Below are positions 33,524 through 41,583 of a DNA stretch of 49,984 bases, piece after piece. The DNA lies in NCBI GenBank assembly GCA_012840965.1, contig DUVQ01000030.1, positions 1 to 49,984 of the forward strand. Direction: 5' to 3'. The position numbers and the translations under genes were made by a program. Position 1 is the stretch's first letter. Each line of letters opens with the position of its first letter. Source of the DNA: Oligoflexales bacterium. GTDB lineage: Bacteria; Myxococcota_A; UBA9042; DTJE01. The notes beneath the pieces are model-generated. The model worked only from the letters and a program-made list of their open reading frames with translations, was not told where the DNA came from and made no database searches.

Positions 33524-34870
33524 ATGGACATCCAGCGTTTTGTTAATCGCCGAAATCGTTTCTTTGATCAGATGGCAGATGGCGTTGCCATTTTTACTTC
33601 TTGGCCCGTCCAGCGTCGAAATGCAGACCAGGATCAGGCTTATAGACCAGATTCAGACCTCTATTTTTTGACTGGCTTTGAGGAGCAGGAATCTGCGGCA
33701 ATTTTGATAAAAGATGGCGAATTTCGCAGGTTCGTTCTGTTTGTCCGCCCAAGAGATCCAGAACAGGAGCAGTGGGTTGGCTTTAGGGCTGGCGTCGATG
33801 GGGCTGTAAAAGATTTTGCGGCCGATCAGGCATACCCAATTGACGAATTTGAATCTAGGCTTCCGGATTTCTTGGATAAAAAAGCCAACCTTTACTATGA
33901 GTTTGGGCGTCATCCCGAGATGGATACCAAGATTTTCGGGGCGATCGAGGAGTTGAAGTCTGGCATTCGTGCAGGTCAATTTGGTCCTTGGACAGTTACC
34001 GACCCGAGAACGATTCTGTGGCGCATGCGTCAGATTAAAGATGACTATGATGTTAAGGACTTGCAAAAAGCAGCCGATGCAACTGCTGCCGGATTTTTGG
34101 CGGCAATGAAAGCCGTGCTACCTGGGATGAGCGAAAGGGAACTGGCAAGCGTTGTTGAATTCGAATTCAAGCGCAATGGTTCTCAACGCGTCGGTTTTGA
34201 AACGATCTGTGCCGCTGGTAACAACGGCACGATTTTGCACTATATTTCCAATGACGCAGTGATTGGGCCAAACGACTTGGTTTTATTGGACGCCGGCGCC
34301 GAAGTTGACATGATTTCTGCTGATATTACCAGGACTTTTCCTGCATCTGGTAAGTTCACCCCCATGCAAAAGCGAGTCTACGAGTGGGTGTTGAAGGCTC
34401 AACTTGCGGCCGTCGAAGCGGTCAAGCCTGGTGCCACCTATGATGAAGTCTCAAGGGCCGCTTTGGAGGTGCTGGTTGATGGCCTGATAGATCTTGGAGC
34501 GCTTGAAGGCACCAGGGATGAGATCATCGAAACTGGCGCCTATCGAAAGTATTACATGCATAGAATTGGTCACTGGTTGGGCTCAGATGTCCACGACGTG
34601 GGCGTCTATCACGTCAATGGAAAGTCCATAACCTTGGAGCCTGGCATGGTGATTACCATTGAGCCAGGTCTTTATTTCATGGATCAGCCTGACACTCCCG
34701 AGCCGTTGAGGGCGATTGGAATACGAATCGAAGACGACGTGTTAGTGGTGCCTGGTGGTCGGAAGATCCTGACCTCTGTAGTCCCGAAAACGGTTGCCGA
34801 GGTTGAAGCGTTTATGGCTGATGCTGGTTCGTGGTGGCGGAATTTGGCCCCAATTTCGGTTGAAAAATAG
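33524..34870 (+). CDS. pepP: Xaa-Pro aminopeptidase (M24B)
   Basis: A 448-residue cytosolic metallopeptidase removing N-terminal residues before proline. The N-terminal creatinase-like domain (1-~170, with QDQAYRPDSDLYFLTGF) is followed by the pita-bread domain, with metal ligands Asp256 (LLDAG), Asp267 (SADITR), His350 (HRIGHWLG), Glu380 (ITIEPG) and Glu403 (RIEDD), all present. Length agrees with E. coli PepP (441). GGAGG is 8 bases before the ATG. The AI-2E permease gene follows after 36 bases. Confidence 0.95.
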   Translation: MDIQRFVNRRNRFFDQMADGVAIFTSWPVQRRNADQDQAYRPDSDLYFLTGFEEQESAAILIKDGEFRRFVLFVRPRDPEQEQWVGFRAGVDGAVKDFAADQAYPIDEFESRLPDFLDKKANLYYEFGRHPEMDTKIFGAIEELKSGIRAGQFGPWTVTDPRTILWRMRQIKDDYDVKDLQKAADATAAGFLAAMKAVLPGMSERELASVVEFEFKRNGSQRVGFETICAAGNNGTILHYISNDAVIGPNDLVLLDAGAEVDMISADITRTFPASGKFTPMQKRVYEWVLKAQLAAVEAVKPGATYDEVSRAALEVLVDGLIDLGALEGTRDEIIETGAYRKYYMHRIGHWLGSDVHDVGVYHVNGKSITLEPGMVITIEPGLYFMDQPDTPEPLRAIGIRIEDDVLVVPGGRKILTSVVPKTVAEVEAFMADAGSWWRNLAPISVEK

Positions 34871-34906
34871 CGGCAATGACCCTTTTTTAAAGGCGGTTAG
34901 TGATAA

Positions 34907-36172
34907 ATGAGCGACGATGTACCCGATGTAGATAAGCCTGAAGTCCAGGACACTGAACCGGTTGTGCCAGAGGCTGGCGCTTCTTTGAACGCTGGCCCCA
35001 AGCCTGAATTTCACGAACTTCCCCCAAAGGTCACTGCGACTGGTCGGTTTGGGTTGCCGCTAAGCAATGTGCCTGCCACCGTCACAGCTCCGTTGATGAT
35101 CTTGGCTGCCCTTGGGATTGGGTTCGCCTTGTATTTTATGCGCCCAGTATTGGTGCCCTTGGTTTTAGCCATCCTCATCTCATATCTTGTCGTTCCCTTG
35201 GTTGATTTGCTGCAAAAGCGAGCCAAGCTTCCTAGGGCCATTGGGGTCTTAGTCGCTCTGTTTGTAATTACCCTCCTGTTCATTGGTATTGCTGCCTTGA
35301 TTTCCGCTTCCGTCAGAACCCTAGCTGTCAAAGGCCCAAAATACCAACAGCGCATCTTGTTGTTGGTGGACTACGGTAGTGACATTGTCAATGAATGGGG
35401 CCAAAAAATCGCCTTAATGTTCGAAAGTCCAGGCGCGGACGATGCCAACCAAGTCCTAGAAAATGAGGAGGAGGGGCAAGGTGAGATTGTGGCGCACTTG
35501 GAAGAGGAGTTTGAGCTTCAAAACGAGGTCTTCAAGGAATGGATCTCAGAACTTCCATTATCGAATATTTTGTTGTCCATGCTTAACAACGTTGCTTTAT
35601 GGACTGGTAACGCCTTGCTGATTTTCGTGTTTGTAATCTACCTGGTTGGTGGAAGGGGGGCTACTGATCAAAGAGGTGGCATCTGGTCTGAAATAGATTT
35701 GAGGGTGCGTCGCTACATCATGGTCAAGGTGGCGACCTCGGCGCTGACAGGGATTTTAGTCGGGTCTATACTGGCCATTATTGGCCTGGATCTGGCCGTA
35801 GTATTTGGTTTTTTGGCCTTTTTACTTAACTTCATTCCAACGGTTGGCTCAATTGTTGCGACGCTTTTGCCGTTGCCAATTGCTATGGTTCAATACGATT
35901 CGCTGGGCCCTGTTTTGTTAGTAATTTTGATACCTGGGATCGTTCAATTTACGATTGGTAATCTGATTGAACCAAAGATAATGGGGTCGGCCCTTTCGTT
36001 GCACCCAATAACCGTCTTGTTGGCCTTGATTTTCTGGGGGATTTTGTGGGGAGCGGCAGGGATGCTGTTTGCTGCCCCAATTACGGCCGTTATTAAGATT
36101 GTCCTCGACCGCATCCCAGGGGGTAAACCTATTTCTGGCTTGTTGGAGGGCAAATTACCAGAGGCCAACTGA
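34907..36172 (+). CDS. AI-2E family transporter (PerM/UPF0118 type)
   Basis: A 421-residue inner-membrane protein with an acidic ~60-residue cytoplasmic N-terminus, about seven to eight helices (PLMILAALGIGFALYFM and LVPLVLAILISYLVVPL at the front), a soluble middle with an acidic run (LENEEEGQGEIVAHLEEE), and the family's C-terminal block FGFLAFLLNFIPTVGS followed by IPGIVQFTIGNLIEPKIMG and LHPITVLLALIFWG. The family includes E. coli TqsA and sodium/proton antiporters, so the substrate is uncertain. It sits between pepP and hutU on one strand with short gaps, consistent with an operon, though no functional link is evident. Confidence 0.9.
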   Translation: MSDDVPDVDKPEVQDTEPVVPEAGASLNAGPKPEFHELPPKVTATGRFGLPLSNVPATVTAPLMILAALGIGFALYFMRPVLVPLVLAILISYLVVPLVDLLQKRAKLPRAIGVLVALFVITLLFIGIAALISASVRTLAVKGPKYQQRILLLVDYGSDIVNEWGQKIALMFESPGADDANQVLENEEEGQGEIVAHLEEEFELQNEVFKEWISELPLSNILLSMLNNVALWTGNALLIFVFVIYLVGGRGATDQRGGIWSEIDLRVRRYIMVKVATSALTGILVGSILAIIGLDLAVVFGFLAFLLNFIPTVGSIVATLLPLPIAMVQYDSLGPVLLVILIPGIVQFTIGNLIEPKIMGSALSLHPITVLLALIFWGILWGAAGMLFAAPITAVIKIVLDRIPGGKPISGLLEGKLPEAN

Positions 36173-36207
36173 AGTTCTAATAAAGTCCAATTTGCAAAGG
36201 AGGCGTA

Positions 36208-38205
36208 ATGACTGGGTTTGGCAGCATCTTGAAGTTGGAATCATTACCTCCTTATCCTGCGTTTGAGCCTGGGATTAGGCGTGCCCCTTCCAGAGGATTG
36301 AGGCTTGAACCGCAGGACATCGAACTGGCCTTGGCAAACGCCCTGCGCTATATCCCAAAGCGATTTCACCAAGAGATGGGGCGCGAATTTTTGGACGAGC
36401 TTCGTACCCACGGGCGAATTTATGGCTATCGTTTTCGACCGCAAGGCAGGATTTTTGGTCGTCCAGTAGACAGTTACCCAGGAAAAACACTTGCTGGCCA
36501 GGCCATGCAGGTGATGATTGATAACAACCTGGATTTCGATGTCGCCCTTTATCCTTACGAATTAGTTACTTATGGGGAAACTGGGCAGGTCTGTCAAAAC
36601 TGGATGCAGTATCACCTGATTAAGCAGTATCTGGCCGAGATGACCGAGCATCAGACGCTGGTCGTTTCGTCAGGTCACCCAGTTGGCCTGTTTCCATCAA
36701 GACCTGAGGCGCCAAGGGCCATTGTTACAAATGGCCTTATGGTTGGAATGTTTGACAATCCTGAGGCTTTTCACCGTTTGGCTGCATTAGGGGTTGTAAA
36801 CTATGGACAGATGACTGCTGGTGGCTGGATGTATATCGGCCCCCAAGGAATTGTTCATGGAACATACATCACCCTTTTGAATGCTGGTCGTTTGTACCTT
36901 GGCGTGCCTGCTGATGGCGATTTGGCTGGGCGTTTATTCATCTCGTCAGGTCTGGGTGGGATGTCAGGAGCTCAGCCAAAGGCCGTTGAAATCGCAGGTG
37001 GCGTTGGAATCATAGCTGAGGTTGACGACAGCAGGATAGCGACGCGTCATCAGCAGGGCTGGGTTTCAAAGGTTTCTTCGGATCCTGCGCAGTGTGTCGC
37101 TTGGGCTTCTAAAGCCTTGGCTGCCAAAAAGCCTCTGTCCATTGCCTTTCACGGCAATATAGTCGATCTGCTGGAATATATTGATGAAAATGATGTGCCA
37201 GTGGACCTTTTAAGCGACCAGACAAGCTGTCATGCCGTTTATGAAGGCGGCTATACCCCAGCTGGTTTAAGCTTTACCCAAGGCCGTGAACTGGTGCGAG
37301 ATAACCCCCATGAATTTAAAAGGTTAGTCGACGATAGTCTGCGTCGGCACTTTAACGTGCTAAAGCGCCTGGTCGCAAAAGGGGCGCATTTCTGGGATTA
37401 TGGCAATGCCTTTTTAAAGGCCGTTTTTGACGCAGGTGCCCTAGAAGTTGCGCGAAACGGCAGGGATACAAACTCTGGATTTGTTTGGCCATCCTACGTT
37501 GAAGACATCATGGGCCCCATGTGTTTTGACAGGGGATTTGGTCCATTTAGATGGGTCTGCCTGTCGGCCTTGGATGAAGACCTTTGGGCAACTGACCAGG
37601 CCGCCATGGAGTGCATCGACCCGAATCGCAGTCCTTTGGATCGTGACAATCACGCATGGATCAGGGATGCCAAGAAAAACGCGCTTGTTGTTGGTACCAA
37701 GGCACGGATCCTGTATGCCGATGCAGCCGGGCGCGTAAAAATTGCCTTAAAATTCAATGAGATGATCCGCCAAGGCAAAATCGGCCCTGTCGTTTTAGGA
37801 CGAGACCACCACGATGTTTCAGGGACAGACTCGCCATTTCGTGAAACTGCAAACATCGGCGATGGCTCCAATCAAACCTCCGACATGGCCCATCAGTGCT
37901 TTGCTGGCAATGTGGCGCGAGGCATGTCTTGGGTTGTCTTGTCCAATGGCGGAGGGGTTGGCGTAGGTAAGGCCATCAATGGTGGCAATGGCATCGTTTT
38001 GGATGGAAGCGCCCACATGGACTTTGTCATTAGCTCAGGGCTAGATTGGGATGTCATGGGCGGAGTTGCAAGGCGCTCTTGGGCCTGTAACACTAATGCC
38101 ATTGAAACGGCAGAGGCCTGGAACGTTATCATGGAAGGCAAAGGCCACATTTTGATTCCGGAAGTTGCCGACAAAGCTTTAATAAAGAAGCTAATTGAGG
38201 CTTGA
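36208..38205 (+). CDS. hutU: Urocanate hydratase, long form
   Basis: A 665-residue enzyme converting urocanate to imidazolone propionate in histidine breakdown, using NAD+ as an electrophile. Recognised by GQMTAGGWMYIGPQGIVHG, the NAD-binding LSSGLGG-like block SSGLGGMSGAQPKAVE, AEVDDSRIATRHQQGWV, DLLSDQTSCHAVYEGGYTP, the MGPMCFDRGFGPFRWVC block containing the active-site Cys region, and the C-terminal VVLSNGGGVGVGKAINGG. It is ~100 residues longer than the common bacterial form (~555) and nearer the length of animal urocanases (~676). GGAGG is 4 bases before the ATG. No hutH, hutI or hutG is in the window. Confidence 0.94.
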   Translation: MTGFGSILKLESLPPYPAFEPGIRRAPSRGLRLEPQDIELALANALRYIPKRFHQEMGREFLDELRTHGRIYGYRFRPQGRIFGRPVDSYPGKTLAGQAMQVMIDNNLDFDVALYPYELVTYGETGQVCQNWMQYHLIKQYLAEMTEHQTLVVSSGHPVGLFPSRPEAPRAIVTNGLMVGMFDNPEAFHRLAALGVVNYGQMTAGGWMYIGPQGIVHGTYITLLNAGRLYLGVPADGDLAGRLFISSGLGGMSGAQPKAVEIAGGVGIIAEVDDSRIATRHQQGWVSKVSSDPAQCVAWASKALAAKKPLSIAFHGNIVDLLEYIDENDVPVDLLSDQTSCHAVYEGGYTPAGLSFTQGRELVRDNPHEFKRLVDDSLRRHFNVLKRLVAKGAHFWDYGNAFLKAVFDAGALEVARNGRDTNSGFVWPSYVEDIMGPMCFDRGFGPFRWVCLSALDEDLWATDQAAMECIDPNRSPLDRDNHAWIRDAKKNALVVGTKARILYADAAGRVKIALKFNEMIRQGKIGPVVLGRDHHDVSGTDSPFRETANIGDGSNQTSDMAHQCFAGNVARGMSWVVLSNGGGVGVGKAINGGNGIVLDGSAHMDFVISSGLDWDVMGGVARRSWACNTNAIETAEAWNVIMEGKGHILIPEVADKALIKKLIEA

Positions 38206-38222
38206 GTTGGCTAGTTTTTTAA

Positions 38223-38265
38223 ACGTCAATGTCTATTTTAGATTGACGTAAACCCCACAGTGGGG
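38223..38265. promoter_or_regulatory. Two palindromes upstream of the PHA-granule-region gene
   Basis: ACGTCAAT (38223-38230) and ATTGACGT (38242-38249) form a perfect 8-base inverted repeat with an 11-base gap, followed by the 13-base palindrome CCCCACAGTGGGG (38253-38265). They lie between the hutU stop and the next start at 38302. The first has the form of a dimeric repressor operator; the second is a very short hairpin. No T-run follows either, so a terminator is less likely. Confidence 0.45.
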
Positions 38266-38301
38266 CACGCTGTTTGGGCCCTTAGATTAGGAGGTAGTAT
38301 C

Positions 38302-38580
38302 ATGGGCAAGAAGACGTACAGTTTCCCGCATAGCTTGGGTAAAGAAGAGGCGTTGAAACGTGCTAAGCCAATGGCGGAAAACCTGGCTCGCAAGTACATG
38401 ATGAAAACTGTAGAGACAGCTGACGGCTTTCACATGACTGGTAAAGGCGCTGAAGCTACGGTTGTGGTTACAGATAACGCCCTTGAAATCACGATGGAAC
38501 TTAGCTTGCTGATCGAAAAATTAGCTGGCTCTCAGATAGATTCAGAATTGAATTACAAGGTTCCAAAAGCCTTGGCATAG
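38302..38580 (+). CDS. Polyhydroxyalkanoic acid system family protein (PHA_gran_rgn)
   Basis: A 92-residue protein matching the small PHA_gran_rgn family by its N-terminus (YSFPHSLGKEEALKRAKPMAE) and its C-terminal hydrophobic strand pair (ALEITMELSLLIEKLAGSQI). Members are found near PHA synthase and phasin genes; their function is not known. AGGAGG is 7 bases before the ATG at 38302; the frame is open to 38260 but without coding character. The dihydroorotate dehydrogenase-like gene follows after 18 bases. A phasin-like gene is 9 kb away. Confidence 0.75.
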   Translation: MGKKTYSFPHSLGKEEALKRAKPMAENLARKYMMKTVETADGFHMTGKGAEATVVVTDNALEITMELSLLIEKLAGSQIDSELNYKVPKALA

Positions 38581-38598
38581 TTGCTAAAGGGGTGCACC

Positions 38599-39588
38599 AT
38601 GGCCGATCTAACGACGAATTATATGGGGCTTGAACTGTCAAATCCGATTGTAGCCGCTAGCTCAGGTCTAACTGGTACCATCGAAGGCGTTTTGCATTGT
38701 GCCCAAGCCGGTGTGGGGGCAATCGTCCTTAAGTCGATCTTCGAAGAGCAGATCATCAGTGAGGTCGAGGGGCTTTATCCAGTGGATCACCAAAGCTTGG
38801 CGCATCCAGAGGCTTACGATTACATCAAGGCTTATGGTCGAGACCATGCCGTTGACAGGTATCTGACCTTAATCGAGCAATCTAAGGCCAAAACAAAGCT
38901 CCCAATTATCGCCAGTATCCACTGTGAAACCGCGGGTGCTTGGACCGAATTTGCCGCAAAGGTAGAGGATGTTGGGGCGGATGCGTTGGAGCTAAACGTT
39001 TACCTGCCGCCAACGCAACTGGTCCAGTCAGCTGCCGATTTGGAAAGGGTTTATCACGATGTAGTCCAAGTCGTTAAAAAGACTGTAAAAATTCCTGTTT
39101 CATTAAAAGTTGGATGGCACTTTACGGCCTTGGCTGGTTTTTTAAGCACACTAGGTCAAAAGGTTGATGCCTTAGTGATATTTAATCGCTTTCAGCGAAT
39201 GGATATCGACATCGATAAAGTGGCCTTAATCAGCGGTTCGGCCAGTAGTAAGGAAAGTGAACTCCAGGAAATTTTGAGGTGGACCTCGATTCTTTCGGGG
39301 CGGATTTCGGCTGACTTGGCGGCAACTACCGGCATCCACAGTGGAGCAGGGGTTATTAAGGCCCTTTTAGCTGGGGCGACAGTGGCTCAAGTCGCGACCG
39401 CCTTGTATCGCCATGGTTTTGGACATATGTCTGAAATGCTTAACGAAGTGGTAGATTGGATGGAGGCGCACGGCTACAATTCCGTTGATGAATTCAGGGG
39501 AATCTTAAGTCGTGCTAAGACCAACACCCCTGATGCATATGAACGAGTCCAGTTCATGAAGTTGTCAGTCAGTACAGACCCAAAATAA
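38599..39588 (+). CDS. Dihydroorotate dehydrogenase-like protein
   Basis: A 329-residue flavin TIM-barrel protein. The front, LTTNYMGLELSNPIVAASSG, and then AGVGAIVLKSIFEEQI correspond to class 1 dihydroorotate dehydrogenase/PreA; LELNVYLPPTQ stands where DHODs have N-x-S-C-P-N, and PVSLKVGWHFT where they have P-V-x-x-K-L. The catalytic Ser/Cys loop of true PyrD is not recognisable, and the FMN-binding end (GIHSGAGVIKALLAGATVAQVAT) is kept. It therefore binds FMN but probably acts on another substrate. ATG 38599 is preceded by AGGGG at 6 bases. It is likely in an operon with the PHA-type gene. Confidence 0.85.
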   Translation: MADLTTNYMGLELSNPIVAASSGLTGTIEGVLHCAQAGVGAIVLKSIFEEQIISEVEGLYPVDHQSLAHPEAYDYIKAYGRDHAVDRYLTLIEQSKAKTKLPIIASIHCETAGAWTEFAAKVEDVGADALELNVYLPPTQLVQSAADLERVYHDVVQVVKKTVKIPVSLKVGWHFTALAGFLSTLGQKVDALVIFNRFQRMDIDIDKVALISGSASSKESELQEILRWTSILSGRISADLAATTGIHSGAGVIKALLAGATVAQVATALYRHGFGHMSEMLNEVVDWMEAHGYNSVDEFRGILSRAKTNTPDAYERVQFMKLSVSTDPK

Positions 39589-39780
39589 CCATTTGATTTG
39601 TTTTGGGTACCAGCCATCTGACGTTTGCAAAGCCAAGTTTCAATCCAGATAGACCGGATGTAATCATTTGCTAATCGTCCAAAAGACGCGAACTTGGGGA
39701 AACTGAAAATAGGTGCAATAATGGCTGGTTTGGGGGGCGCCTTTAACGAAGTGGTGCGCCTTTGATTAGGGGGTTTGTTG
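39589..39780. other. 192-base gap before the Na/Pi gene
   Basis: No coding potential is seen. Two short hairpins are possible: CGTC-CAAAA-GACG near 39680 and GGCGC...GCGCC at 39737-39761 just before the ribosome site. Neither is followed by a T-run. Nothing else is recognised. Confidence 0.4.
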
Positions 39781-41565
39781 ATGACTGCTTCACAGTGGTT
39801 TTTCTTGTTTGCCACTTTAGCTGGTGGGCTCGGCCTTTTCATTTTTGGGATGCGGATGCTGACCCAAGGGCTTCAGGCACTGGCTGGCGCTCGCTTACGT
39901 ACCCTTTTGTCACGCTTGACAAAACGCAAACTTTCCGGGGCTGCAGCTGGAACTATCATAGGTGCGCTGGTCATGTCGGGGACCAGTACCGTCATGCTGG
40001 TTGGGTTTATCAACGCTGGCTTGCTAAGCCTGGAAGCGGCCATTCCAGTAATGATTGGTAACAATCTTGGGACCACCTTAACCTTGCAGCTGTTTGCCTT
40101 TAATATTGGTAAGTACTGCTATTTGGCCATCGCGATTGGCTTTTTTACCAACCTGATATCTCGAAATAGTACCGTTCGTGAACTTGGTCTGATGATTATC
40201 GGAATCGGCCTTTTGTTTTTGGGCATGAACACGATGTCATTGGCTGTCGAGCCATTGAAGGCAGGCGGATACTTTGAAAACCTGTTGAAATTCACCGACG
40301 GCAGCACTGTTATTGGCATGCTGTTGGGGGTCTTGCTTGGGGCTTTAGTTACAGCAACTCTGCAGTCCAGTGGGGCTACAATCGGTATGATGTTCGCGTT
40401 GGCCCACGCTGGCGCTTTTACCTCGTTTAATCAAGTGTTTCCCCTAGTTTTAGGTACTCACATCGGCACAACCGTAGTTGGGCTTTTAGCCAGCCTAGGT
40501 ACTAACATTGAGGCTAGGCGGCTGGCTGTGTCTCACCTGTCGTTTAACATCATAGGCACCATCATAGCTATTGTTATGTTTCCACTTTACGCCAAGGTCA
40601 TACCCTTGATGGGCGATGCGATGGTTCGTCAGATTGCCAACTCCCACACGGTTGTTCAGCTTTTTACCGGCATTGTGATTTTGCCGTTTAGCACGGTGTT
40701 TGCAGCCTTTGTTAGAAAGATAACCCCAAGTAGTTCTGAGCCTGTCACCTTGGGACACCTGGAAGAGGATTACCTTGAAACTCCTGAAACGGCCATTGTT
40801 GCTGTGCTTCAAGAAACTAGGCGTATGGCAAATTTGGCCCGAAAAATGGTCCGTCAGGCGATGGGCTTCATGGTGATGAGGTCTTCTGACAAAATGAATG
40901 CCGTTCTTCAAGGAGAGGATTCTGTCGACCTTTTGCATTCCACAATCACTGATTACCTGTTTCAGCTGAGCCAACGGCCAATTTCCAGGCGCCAGGCCGT
41001 GATTTTGCAGCATCTGCAAAGGACAGTTTCCGAGATCGAGCGGATCGGCGACCATGCCGAGAAGCTAATTGAGATAGTCCGAGAGAAAAACGAACGTAAA
41101 GTTTGGTTTGATGATGAATCGCTGCGTCTTTTAGTGGATTTATACCAAAAGGCAGACGGTATCTTAAGTTTAATGGTGGAGTCTCTTAACCCCAGAAATC
41201 AATCGTTTGAAGCGTGTGGTCAGGCCATTATCGAGGCTCGGGAGGAGTACGAGAAGCTTTCCAGCAAAATCAGAGCTAGGTACATAGATCGTGTGCTTTC
41301 CCGCGAAGATGATGCTACCCACGGGATTATTCATGAAAACATCACCACTGTTTTGGACAAGATCGTTAGCCACTCAAGGAACATTGCGACCGAAGAGCAG
41401 TCTCCCCATTTTAAAGTAAAGGTCACCAAGCTTGGCCAAAAGACAGGTGGTGGAGACTACGTCTACCAAGGCAAGGGAGCGGCTGGCATAGATCTTTCCA
41501 TCTTCCAGACACAAGAGCTAGACAGGCTTGACGACGGAGACATGCTCAAGGATTCTCAGGATTGA
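39781..41565 (+). CDS. Na/Pi cotransporter family protein with C-terminal PhoU-like domain
   Basis: A 594-residue membrane protein. Two inverted Na_Pi_cotrans repeats are visible: GALVMSGTSTVMLVGFINAG with GNNLGTTLT, and LGALVTATLQSSGATIGMMF with LGTHIGTTVVGLLAS; the second has the QSS signature of the family, the first G-T-S-T. After the last helix, residues ~330-560 form a helical bundle with PhoU character (LQHLQRTVSEIERIGDHAEKL, E-x-E-R-I-G-D). Relatives take up phosphate with sodium or regulate its export. ATG 39781 has AGGGGG 7 bases upstream. It ends 18 bases from the convergent Kazal lipoprotein. Confidence 0.92.
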   Translation: MTASQWFFLFATLAGGLGLFIFGMRMLTQGLQALAGARLRTLLSRLTKRKLSGAAAGTIIGALVMSGTSTVMLVGFINAGLLSLEAAIPVMIGNNLGTTLTLQLFAFNIGKYCYLAIAIGFFTNLISRNSTVRELGLMIIGIGLLFLGMNTMSLAVEPLKAGGYFENLLKFTDGSTVIGMLLGVLLGALVTATLQSSGATIGMMFALAHAGAFTSFNQVFPLVLGTHIGTTVVGLLASLGTNIEARRLAVSHLSFNIIGTIIAIVMFPLYAKVIPLMGDAMVRQIANSHTVVQLFTGIVILPFSTVFAAFVRKITPSSSEPVTLGHLEEDYLETPETAIVAVLQETRRMANLARKMVRQAMGFMVMRSSDKMNAVLQGEDSVDLLHSTITDYLFQLSQRPISRRQAVILQHLQRTVSEIERIGDHAEKLIEIVREKNERKVWFDDESLRLLVDLYQKADGILSLMVESLNPRNQSFEACGQAIIEAREEYEKLSSKIRARYIDRVLSREDDATHGIIHENITTVLDKIVSHSRNIATEEQSPHFKVKVTKLGQKTGGGDYVYQGKGAAGIDLSIFQTQELDRLDDGDMLKDSQD

Positions 41566-41583
41566 CAGGGGCAGGTCCGGGGC

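Noticed and set aside
38599-39588. Naming the DHOD-like gene pyrD
   Set aside because: The substrate-binding motif and catalytic residue of dihydroorotate dehydrogenase are not recognisable.
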